64,000 nt of DNA from NCBI GenBank assembly GCA_003640385.1, contig RCAB01000332.1, positions 1-64,000 on the forward strand, written 5' to 3'. Source of the DNA: Setaria digitata. Taxonomy: Eukaryota > Nematoda > Chromadorea > Rhabditida > Setariidae. Each line of letters begins with the position of its first letter. Position 1 is the stretch's first letter. Under the pieces are notes generated by a model. That model was not told where the DNA came from. It saw nothing but the letters and a program-made list of their open reading frames with translations, and did not search any database. This document shows, piece by piece, positions 38,601-50,000 of the stretch. The position numbers were made by a program, and so were the translations under genes.

Positions 38601-41600
38601 GAAAAAATCTGATTTGCTACAGTAATGCACATACGACGAAACTGTTCCATCTGACTTTTTAAACGGCGTAATAGCGACTCCATTATGGTACCTGGGAGAG
38701 ACAACTTAAAGTTAGTTTCTGAAATCACTTTAAAAGTGCCGTGATGAAGAATGGTTTAGTATGGCGTAATAACTCGCCTTCACGCCACGATGCAACGTTT
38801 CAAAATTTCTTTCATAAAAGAAAGACAAAAGTCGAAATTATTTCAAGTGATAACAATTTTTCAGGAGAAATAAAAATTCCTACGGTGAGTTTCAGAATAT
38901 TTGGCAAAGATTTATGTGCTACAAAAAAAAAAAAAAAAAAAAACCAGTAGAAATTTTGCAAATGAAACAGACCATCATCTGAAGCAAATTCCAACTCTAT
39001 ATCAGCCTGAGCTTCAGACAAAGGTAAATCAACCATTTCGACTGATGTTATAGTGCTTAGCGCTTCATGCCTTATCCATTCTTTCGCCAGCTTGTCTGAG
39101 GAGCCAACCAAAAAAATGAATCTACAATCCTCTAGAACAACGGCAAACTCCAATTCTTTTGATGTCTCGATAAAAGAAATAAGTTTTACGGGGGCTGGAT
39201 CTTTTTCTGGAATACTTCCTATGAATAACTGCTCTCCATTCATAGTGTTATATACGATGATATCATTTTCCGATGTGGCAACAGCCAAAAGAGTTCGTCC
39301 ATCGGTTGTCATATGTGCCGAAACTGCTTCAACCTAAAAATAACAGGCCATGAGTTTCATTAGCATTTGGAATTGAAATCCTAAACATCGTAACGAATCT
39401 TTATCTGCTGGAAAACTTAAAAGCACTCACCTTCTCTAATTCCACAAGCAAAGTTGATGGTCCGGATAAACCAATATGATAAACATAGCTCTTTGTGAAA
39501 GTAGTTACAATCAGAACTCCCTTCACATTTAAATTTGATATTTCAACTATAGATTGAAGCGAAGTGTGGTGTACAGTGAGTGGATCTAATGATGTATCAA
39601 CAACATAAAATCCTTTTTCATCGAAACATTGTAACAAAGCAAAAGACAAGGTGCATCTATAAAAAACCTGAACATAACACAGGACAAATAAGAAGATTCT
39701 AATTTATAGCAATTTTTCCGTTGAAAGCTCCGCCATTACATCGTATGATAAAAAATCCTTTCAATTTATAAAGGTATCTAGCGGTGTATTATATTTAAAT
39801 CAAATCTTGAACCCCAATCTTTTTATCTATACCCTTCTTACAAAATTAAACTATTTCTTACAACTTACAATTAAACTGGATCTTTCTTATAACTTACAAA
39901 ATTAAAGCATACATTACTAATCGATGTTTCACAGAAGTCTTTCATTCTACTCCAGCTCAACTTTCATATATAGCTTAATCTGTTCTTTCACGATGGAAAA
40001 GAATTTCTAACCGCATGTTTCACCTTTTTTGACTGAACCAGCTTGCACTGAGGCTGCGAACTTTTATAATGGCACCATTTCTTATATCAATCTGAATGAC
40101 TGCCAATTCTCCTCCCTCAATCCCACCAACCACAGCAAGTGTTTCTGATTCTCGTACTGAACCAACCCAAATACTAAAATATTCACATTGCTGCAGTATT
40201 TCTAATTTGAAAAATATTTGACAATTAATTAATGAGCGATTTAAACGACAATTTCATGTGTATATGCGAAGAATTTCAAAACAACTTTAAACATGTTCTT
40301 TCAAAATGTGACATATTAAGAACCATATCAAAACAAACCTGGATTTATCAACCAAAACCTACAAAATTAAATCTAAGAATATGAACATACTCTATTTTTT
40401 CTATATTCGTCGCCCACCTAAACTGACCACTGCTAAGAGAAAGGGCCGTTACATGAGCATCTCTGAAGATGAACACGTTCCCATCTGATACCAATGTTTT
40501 CATTTTTTTCCAGCTGCAAAAAAATCTTCACTGTATCTAACAATTAGTTCATATAACGTAGAAAAAATCGTTTCCCTTTTCCATTACTTCCACAAGTATG
40601 CTCTACCTTTTGCATTTTATTATAATGCCAAAAATACACCTTATGCGACGATATTAACTTTATGTGACACTTCTATGATATTAATTATATGATATTATTT
40701 TTTCCTTTTTGTAGCTAATACACTGAACTGAAAGACTTAATAATTCTAACATAGCTCCACTATTAAATATTAAGATCTACAGTATTTTCTTTTGGCTCTA
40801 TGATTACCACTGTTTGATAAAATTGACCAGGTTCATAATAAGCGAAGAGATTGGTCCGTTACCTGCGAGTAATTTGTTGAATTTGAGTTTCCCAAACTAA
40901 AACTCCGCTATCTCGATTCCAGGCTCGCACCACTTCGCCATCTTTTGTTATTGTGATTAGCACTGAAAATTCTCCATTGAGCTCTTAACAACTGCAAATG
41001 AAAATCCAGAAACTTCAAGACGATAGGGTTGATGGTGTGGCAAGGATAAGTTTTTCAGCTAAAAATGAAAGAAAAAAGAAATCATAATCAGTATAAAGGA
41101 TTACATTTTGTCGTTGGTGAAAATGATAAATGAAGTGCAGATGAATGCTCCAACTGTTGCCTCCAAGCTGTAATTCAAAAAAATTGAAGAATAAAAGAAC
41201 ACTTACTTTCATTCTCTTCCCGCCTCAAATCACACTTATCTTTGGCATAAATTCACTGAAGCGTATATATTTTTCCTTAATTATCATAACGATCCAACAG
41301 TAAATTAGCAATACTGACAACATTTCATAATAAGTGATTTGTTTTCAAAAGAAAATTTTCATTGTAAAAAATAAAGATCAAAAGAAAGACAGGAAGATTG
41401 TTAGCATTATCCTCTTATATATCCGACATTTCCAAAATCCGATAAAACTATGACAGCAATACCTATCTGTCCAGTTGATGGCTTCAATGATGCTATCATA
41501 TCAGTTTCTGTTGAAACGATGATATGCAGTGGTCTTGTACCCTTCACTCGTTCCACATATAGCTCGCGAGGACAACCAATGTGCTCACGATGCCTGAACT

Positions 41601-41817
41601 GTATTTTTTGAGTAATTCACTCTATAGGAAAAAATCTTTTCAATGAAGCCAACAAAATATTGCCTATTTATTCAATGAATAAATGACCACCACATAGCAA
41701 CGAATGAACCGTCAAAGAAATCTGCTAATCTAACCAGTCGAATTTGCCAATCTGATCTTCATATATCGCTGAACCTGTTGTGAAGACCGCTACAAACCAC
41801 AAGAAAAGAACTACCAT
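35633..41817 (-). CDS. EMC1: ER membrane protein complex subunit 1
   Basis: Sixteen or seventeen minus-strand exons: 41735-41817, 41463-41593, 41105-41167, 40863-40962, 40359-40513, 40024-40201, 39431-39656, 38973-39333, 38437-38691, 38114-38277, 37825-37983, 37517-37712, 37258-37427, 36792-37023, 36262-36478, 35633-35840. Phases agree throughout, giving about 965 residues (human 993). EMC1 is the large lumenal subunit of the EMC insertase, which inserts tail-anchored and multi-pass proteins into the ER. The signal peptide (MVVLFLWFVAVFTTGSA) is followed by IYEDQIGKFDW, the mature start of the family. PQQ/WD40-like beta-propeller strands follow (RAWNRDSGVLVWET, DGTILWHIYLG). The DUF1620 region is near the end (VHCENWLAYSYWN, ELYEGLEQ, YIFPQGVAAL, LLPYRPELPI). 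The protein finishes with a membrane anchor (LLISVVLVGLVIGSLICKKL). The junction at about 40200-40390 has an alternative model with a 20-base exon. Confidence 0.95.
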
Positions 41818-42594
41818 CTGAAATGAACTCGACATCGACTGAAGAACTGCAATATTTTTTGCATGACACACGACGTTTCGATGACCTTTAGACAACACAG
41901 CCAACTATTATTTAGATAATGACCACTTTGATTAAGACTAATTGTTGTCTAGTCATTCTGCCTAATCTGAAACTGTCGTATTTCCGCAATTAACAGTAGC
42001 ACACTATAAGCAGTGGAAAATCAGATATATGCCGATTTTCAGAACGAGCATGAACCGTGGCCATCAAGGTTTTATTACTCCTTCTAGTAGATTATAAGTT
42101 GAAAGATTTGAAGTGAATTTAAAAATGTCGAAATTATCTCCGCCTTATCTATAGAGTTTTCTTCACATATCTAATATGAATTTAACATTCAATTGGTTTC
42201 TTGGCTGGTCCGATGTGGCAAACTTGGGACGGCTAGATCAAATTAGTATCTTGAGGTACAGCTAAATTGAGAACAAAGTTCTGCAATCAAAGACTTAATC
42301 AATTCGAGCACAATGTTTAATTAAGATGACATCGAATCAGTTAGGATATCGAGTCACTATTACCGAACAATAACCAGTGATATGGTTGTTTTCATTATGC
42401 AATGATCATAGTGACATAAAGTGATTGAGTGGTTGTTTAGTATACCAGTGGTTGTGGAAGTTTAGGGATTTGTTGAGGTATCTGGGGTTTGGGAGGGGGG
42501 AGTTTTGGTAGTTTTCAAGGGTGTTCTGCTATCAATATAAGCCTTCTGGCTAGTACTGGTGATTTCTGGAGTTTTTCAGAAGCGAAGTGACAAG
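41818..42594. promoter_or_regulatory. divergent promoter region, EMC1 and RPS18
   Basis: This 777-base spacer separates the EMC1 start on the minus strand from the RPS18 start on the plus strand, and must hold both promoters. On the minus strand TTCATTTCAG abuts the EMC1 ATG with no bases between, so trans-splicing there would leave the leader joined directly to ATG. A G-rich tract lies at about 42485-42515. No TATA box is evident. Confidence 0.55.
42571..42594 (+). promoter_or_regulatory. candidate spliced-leader acceptor of RPS18
   Basis: GTTTTTCAG ends at 42579, leaving a 15-base leader before the ATG at 42595. This is an ideal nematode 3' splice site with no cis exon found upstream. Confidence 0.6.
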
Positions 42595-43593
<999 letters not shown>

Positions 43594-43683
43594 GAATGAC
43601 TCGTGTTGTTATCATGTTTTAATTTGGTAAAGAGACATGACCGAGTTTTGATTTCTTCCTGTTATTTTTTTTTTTTTTTGTGG

Positions 43684-43698
43684 AATAAAGAGAATAAA
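43684..43698 (+). terminator. polyadenylation signals of RPS18
   Basis: AATAAA occurs at 43684-43689 and again at 43693-43698, about 90-105 bases after the stop codon. A long T-run precedes them. Confidence 0.7.
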
Positions 43699-43734
43699 GC
43701 ATGTTAACATTTACCATTGAATCATGCGACTAGT

Positions 43735-43887
43735 TGAAGGTGTAGCTCTCAACTTTTTTGTTTACATTCAGTGTATTTCTTCTTTGGAAGTCTAAAAGGT
43801 AATGGATCTTNTGAAGGTGTAGCTCTCAACTCCTTTGTTTACATTCAGTGTATTTCTTCTTTGGAAGTCTAAAAGGTAATGGATCTT
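43735..43887. repeat. 76-base near-identical direct repeat flanking a single N
   Basis: Copy 1 is 43735-43810, N is 43811 and copy 2 is 43812-43887. They differ at about two bases. The repeat lies in the RPS18-ARP1 spacer. It has the same pattern as the N sites at 2019 and 52616 and is best read as an unmerged assembly overlap. Confidence 0.85.
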
Positions 43888-44222
43888 TATCGTCGAATAC
43901 GTGTTCTAGTTCACGTTTGTTTGAAATAATCGCTGGACTTGGCTAGAGTTCTGGAAGTTGTTCCCTGCGATTCCCTAATAATTGCAAAATCGAGTTTTAC
44001 TGACGAGTTTACGGAAAAATATTAGACATGCTCGAAGTATTTTGCATAGCTGGTTTGTTTTCAAATTCTATAAGGTTTGGAATATTATGTTTTACAGCAT
44101 AGTGAGGCTGCACACCCTCATCTATTGGAATATGCTTTGTCGTGTTTCCTTGTTTCTTTGGTTTGCGGTCTTAATTTTCCACGTTGATTGTAATATTTTG
44201 AGGGTCTGAAGCGGGTTGAGCT
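43888..44222. other. 5' flank of ARP1
   Basis: This is the remaining spacer before ARP1. The short frame at 43982-44209 is not supported as coding. No strong TTTCAG acceptor is seen just before the ARP1 ATG, unlike several neighbours. Confidence 0.45.
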
Positions 44223-46429
44223 ATGGATTCTTATGATGTGATAGCTAATCAACCAGTTGTTATTGATAATGGGTCAGGGGTAATAAAGGCTGGATTTGCT
44301 GGTGACCAGACGCCAAAATGTCGTTTTGCGAATTTTGTTGGACGCCCGAAGCATACAAGGGTAATGGCTGGTGCTCTTGAAGGAGACTTGTTCATCGGTG
44401 AGTTCGTGCTTCCGGCTGCACAGTATATAAGATAATATGTAGGTTGCCAATCATTTCTGTTCTTCATAAAATATTCTGCAGAATTTAATTTCGTTGAACT
44501 TGTTCATTTAGGTCCAAAAGCACAGGAATATCGGGGACTACTGTCATTGAAATATCCAATGGAACATGGCATTGTAACTGACTGGAATGACATGGAGCGT
44601 GTTTGGCAGTATATATACAGTAAAGATCAGTTGCAGGTATTTTAATTTGTATTTATTTCAGTTTTCATATGGCCTACTTACATCAAAGTAATTAACCAAG
44701 TATCACTTTGATGCTGGATAAGGTTAATTTAATTTGCAGTTTTTTAACAGTTGCAGGTATTTCCAGAAGAGCATCCAGTGCTGCTTACAGAAGCACCTTT
44801 GAATCCACTTAAAAACCGAGAAAAATCAGCTGAGATCTTTTTCGAAACTTTTAATGTACCTGCTCTACATATCCAAATGCAAGCTGTTCTTTCACTTTAT
44901 TCAACGGGTCGTACAACAGGCGTTGTTCTGGATTCAGGAGATGGTGTAACACATGTTGTGCCCATTTTCGAGGGTTTTGCTATACAGCATGGGTGCGTTT
45001 TGCTAGACTTCTTTTCATTTTATTCCAGAGTGCTTCATTTGCCTCTTTTTTTATTATGAATTAACATCCCTTTTTGATTGATGATTGAATAAATTATAAA
45101 GTGGCTTTCATCATGAGTTTATTTGAGAACCTGAAGCTTAACTTTATTTCAAATATCGCATATTGTATTATCTACTGTTGATTGTGCAAGCATATTAAAA
45201 TAAGTTTATTGTCTCGCATTACTTTATTTGTCGCTTTTTATGGAAATACTGTCGACGTCTCTGTTGACTAAATTTGAGTGCAACTTAGAACTTAATTTTT
45301 TTTGTAACTTAATTTGTAAGTAACTTAGAATCGAGCGTATGGATGTCGCAGGACGAGATGTAACGAGGTATCTTCGTTTGTTACTTCGCAAAGAAGGTGC
45401 AAATTTTCATCGCTCATCAGAATTTGAAATCGTCCGAGAAATCAAAGAAAAAATGTGTTATATTGCGACAAATGCTGCGAAAGAAGAAAGTAGCGAAGGC
45501 GAAAAAGTATGTTGCATTTTGGTCTGCCGTTACTGTAACTGTAATAACTGAAAGTGTGATTTTCAATAAATATTTTTTATGATACACAAATTATTTATAT
45601 CATTTCATAACAGTATCAAAATTTAGACAGGATACAAGCTCCCTGACGGTTCGACACTCGAAATTGGACCAGCTAGATTCCGTGCTGCCGAGATACTGTT
45701 TCGTCCAGATATTATCGGTGAAGAGTGGCCAGGGATCGCTAATGCTCTTGATATGTCCATAAGAGTACGGATTTCGATGTGCCAGTTCCTGTTTGTCATA
45801 GGTTGCCAAGCCTTAGTTGAAGCTGTCGCTGTTACTAACAAGATTGTTATTTGAGAAGTGGTCGATAATATAAAAATGTACTAGAATTTAGATAATAGTA
45901 ATCTGTGAGTAAATTTTGTGGTTTGTTTTATTTTTCTACATTAGTCACATTTGTAAGCTTAATTCCATGCCTTTGATAAGGCGTTAGTAATTATCAAGGC
46001 TGTTCTTTGTCTCATTTAATATAGAATCCTATTTATTTCTTTTCAGCGATGTGAAATAGATTTGCGAAAAAATTTGTATAGCAATATAGTATTAAGTGGC
46101 GGTTCAACTATGTTTACTGGGTTTGGTGATCGGTTATTAGCTGAGGTAAGTTTTATTAACAATGTAACTGCTCAATTTCATCCTGGTAATGGACGCCTTT
46201 TTTTTTAACCAAATTCATTATAAGGAATTTTTATTCCCTTTAATTACAGACGCGTCGATTGGCACCGAAAGATGTAAAAATCCGGATATCCGCTCCGCAG
46301 GAGCGGTTATATGGTACTTGGATCGGAGGTTCGATTTTGGCCAGTCTTGATACATTCAAAAAAATGTGGGTTAGCAAAAAGGAATATGAAGACGAGGGAA
46401 AGAAAGTATTACACAGGAAGACATTTTGA
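44223..46429 (+). CDS. ARP1: actin-related protein 1 (centractin), dynactin filament subunit
   Basis: Seven exons: 44223-44397, 44512-44636, 44757-44992, 45329-45506, 45627-45764, 46047-46145, 46250-46429. They give 376 residues, the exact length of human centractin. ARP1 forms the short filament of dynactin that links dynein to cargo. Actin-fold landmarks are present: [18 protein letters not shown] (phosphate loop 1), [35 protein letters not shown] (phosphate loop 2), [17 protein letters not shown], and the ARP1-type ending [32 protein letters not shown] and HRKTF. The ending HRKTF, where actin has HRKCF, and the lack of actin's N-terminal acidic cluster separate it from actin. Intron 2 (44637-44756) is bounded by a 15-base direct repeat. 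The spacing from RPS18 would allow an operon but does not show one. Confidence 0.97.
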
Positions 46430-47089
46430 TTGAATTGCTGCCAAAAAGGATGCTAAGTATATCAAATGATATTGGTGATCTTTCGATGTATATTCCACTG
46501 CGTTCTTTAATTATTTTTTAAATCTATCATAATTGTGATGATTCCTGTCCTTTTCAGTTAATTAAGATAAAAAAACTATGTAAATTGCAATATCAGAAAT
46601 TATCGATGTGCAGTTCAAAAAATCACGGAAAATTCTCTTGTCCTTAGCAATGTTTTTCCATTGCTCTATTCTACTCCAGAATTTTAGAAGTGATATCTTT
46701 TTTTTCATGTAAAATGTAATACTTGAAATTACACTGATATCATTTTTCCTTTAGATCTCTACATTCTGGTCAGAATTACTACAGATACCATGATTCTCTC
46801 ACAATGTTTTTTTGTTTTTTTTAAAAAAAAAGTCACTGCACCATTTTAAAAATTTTTATGCAAAATAATGACTATGTTGCCACATTGGAAAAAGCAATCT
46901 TTTTGCATTTGTGACTTTCTTTTCCTTATTTGAATATAATTTATTGGCAGGATTGATCACTCTTCAATAATGAGTAGTGTACGTATGCTTCCCTAAAACT
47001 TTCACTATTAGGAGTATTAAGATCGGTGTTTAGGTGGGACGCATATAAACTAAACTGTAGAGTGGTTGTTCTGTGATATTGAGGGAATA
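46430..47089. other. intergenic, ARP1 3' flank
   Basis: AT-rich sequence with T-runs. Nothing coding is recognised. It holds the ARP1 3' UTR and the upstream region of the next gene. Confidence 0.5.
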
Positions 47090-50000
47090 ATGTCTGATGG
47101 CTTCAGGAAGTTTCCGTATGATTTAGTTCACAAGTGTTTGTTCTTTGATTGTGGTTAGTTCATTTTTTTTATACTGCTAAAAGTTGTCCAGTTGATCGGT
47201 TAGAAATCTTCATTAATAACTGAAATATCTTTGTGTTTGTGTGCATTTGGAATTGAAATAATTCATTTCAAAGCTTATTTATTGCTTAAGTCTCGTAATT
47301 ATTTAAATGACTTCCAGATTTACTGCTTGTATTTTCAGTAAATGTCTTTAATCTTATGTTGTTACCATTATATCTGATTTTGAGGTGCAGCAGTGGAGTG
47401 TTGTTGGAGAAGGATAACCTACTTTAGTAAGCCAGCCTTCCATTTCCATCTTTGGATTCAGCTATGTCGACTTCTATTGGTTCGGATATTTTCTAATTGA
47501 TTTTTCATTTCCGCCTTTAGAAATGTCCCGGAACTAATTCCATCCCGATAAACGTGACCTATTATCTCTATTAAATATTCGGGAGTTTTATGGACAGCTA
47601 CTTCGTATAACATTTGTTTCTTATACTTGGACATTTAAAGAAATTAGGTTGAAAATGTATTTCTCGAGGATGTTGCTGCGTTGATTTCTTGACCTTTTTT
47701 AGAACTGAATTTTTCGACATTTTTTACTGAAAGTATTTTAAAATCAAAAGATTTTTTGAAGCATTCATGGCTTCAAAAAGTAATCTTCTTCCTTACAAAA
47801 TATGCATGGTATGATGATTTTTTCATGTTTTAACATTCACAACAAAAGAAATTCTTTTTATATTAAAGATCTACACATAGTTTTGGAAGAAATTTGAAGC
47901 TTTCAAAAATTTGCATTTTATATTCCGTTAGAACTAATTGATAGGTTAATATTGAGCCCGTAATTTGTTCGTTTTCACTGATAAAAGTGGAAAATATTTC
48001 ATTCCGTCATTGATTTACAAATAGACAACTTGCCGAACGGTTGTGCTGGTACGTTTTCTATTCGTTTTTCAGTGCAAGGCTATTAAAATTTCAAGTGTCA
48101 AAGTTTCATTCACCTTTCGTTTTTTTTTTTTTTTTTTGGGTTATTTACGAGAATTTAAGTTGTAAATTCGCGAACTTTTTTCTCAATTTAGATTTCCAAA
48201 TTAAATTCATGATTTGAAGTATTTGCTTGGTCTCTTATTAATGTAATGTTCATTTCATTATCATTCATTGCCACTATACGTATATAATTATCATTAATTG
48301 ATTGTTCAATTCATTATGATGTATCCAGGTATAACGAATGGGTTCGAGAAATATAATTCTACACTCAGAAAAGAAGAGCTTATTAAGAGAAGTGACAAAA
48401 ATGAATGACAAATGTATAAATGAAGAATCAGAAAGGTACCCATCAACTATTTGCCACAAAATAGTTAATTAACAGTTAAATACTAAGAAAGGTACATTTT
48501 AGAAATTTCAGTTAGACCAAGACTAAAAGCAGATAACTTTTCCGAGTTATCCTGCTTTGTTTTTTTTTTTTTTTTTTTTGTTAGTGGATTAATCGAAGAT
48601 AAATGGTCGGTAGCCTAAAAGAAAGTTGAAATTAAATAGAATAATTTTAGGCCAAAAATGGGCCAACTTTTCTTCAGAAGGCTGAAAGAGATTGCAATTG
48701 AGAAAATCCATTCAAAGTGAATGGTCCACCTGAGATAAAAATGGCTAAATGCCACTAATACGGCACATCCCTTAAAACAGAAGCAAAATAAGCTTTAGTA
48801 TTTTTGTAAAATCTATTCCTAATATTACTTTGGCAATTTTTACCTTCAAAAATTGATAAAATTCACGGAACTACTGGAAATTTTTCAGTTTTTTCTCTTT
48901 TTTAGGATCTCAGCTGGTGCAGATAAAAAGCACAAAAAAAAACATCGTAAGCTAAAATACAATTATGTGAATTCCAAAAATAAAAAACGAAAGAAACATA
49001 AACGTACGAGGGAGGAGGGTGGCCTAAAAAATTGGCAGAGAAGATCACATTCGAAATTTCATGATATAAAGGAGAAGGAAATTCCGATTACAGATGAAAC
49101 AAAAGACAAAGAAGTAATTTCGAATAAAGTAGCAACTCAAAATAGGAAATCAGAATCATCGTTGAGGATTCCACAAGTGAAAGAATTTCCTTCTGAATGC
49201 AGTCGAAATGATGACTGCACTAAGGAGATGGTTGAAAAGACTAAAACGAACAGCAATTCCAACAGAGCAAGTGAATCGAATCAAAAAGTGAAAAAACAAT
49301 TCAACAAAAACAGCCTTATAAAAGGTTGTGAAGAAAGATTCTTGAAAGGAAAACTTTTTAGAATTCATTATTCCATTCAACAATATATTAAATAATTGAT
49401 CTGCAACAAATGAAAGTCTTAAAAGAAACACAGGTTTTTTAATGCTTAAAATTAAGGAAAAAGTAATCATGAGTATGAATATCAGATGTCGCACTTTTAA
49501 TCAATCCACTTGTTTTCTGTCAAATTAATTTTAATTCAATTTGAAAAAAAAAAGTTTAAAGAAATAATTTCAATTAGATTAAAATGAAGTTTTAGATGGC
49601 ACTATTAGGATTACGTAGCTGATCACTGTAAATTTGCAACTAGCAGCAAAATATATTTCTGAATTTCTCGAGAGATCAACACTAATTCTTCAGTAGCAGT
49701 TATTTTCAAGAGGTAACTTGGATAAAACTTTGTAATAATTATAACTTTTTTTTTTTTTTTTTAAATTTTCAGGAGCTGAAAAGAAATCAAGCAAATTCGC
49801 TAAAGAAGTAAAAAAAGAGACTAAAGGGAGTGAATTGGAGCAAGGGCAAAATGTGCTTGCGAAAGATTTCTATACGAAAAAATTTGCTGAACGAAATTCT
49901 AAATGCGCATCAATTAAAGAAAATATGAAAAAACTGAAAAAAGAAAAAGGCAAGAATGAAAAGAAGTCAGAGAAAGTACTAAAAATTAATGGAGCTTGGA

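Noticed and set aside
41015..41212. An open frame suggesting an extra EMC1 exon (EKLILATPSTLSS)
   Set aside because: Splicing 41105 directly to 40962 keeps phase and matches EMC1 spacing; the extra piece is out of frame or stops.
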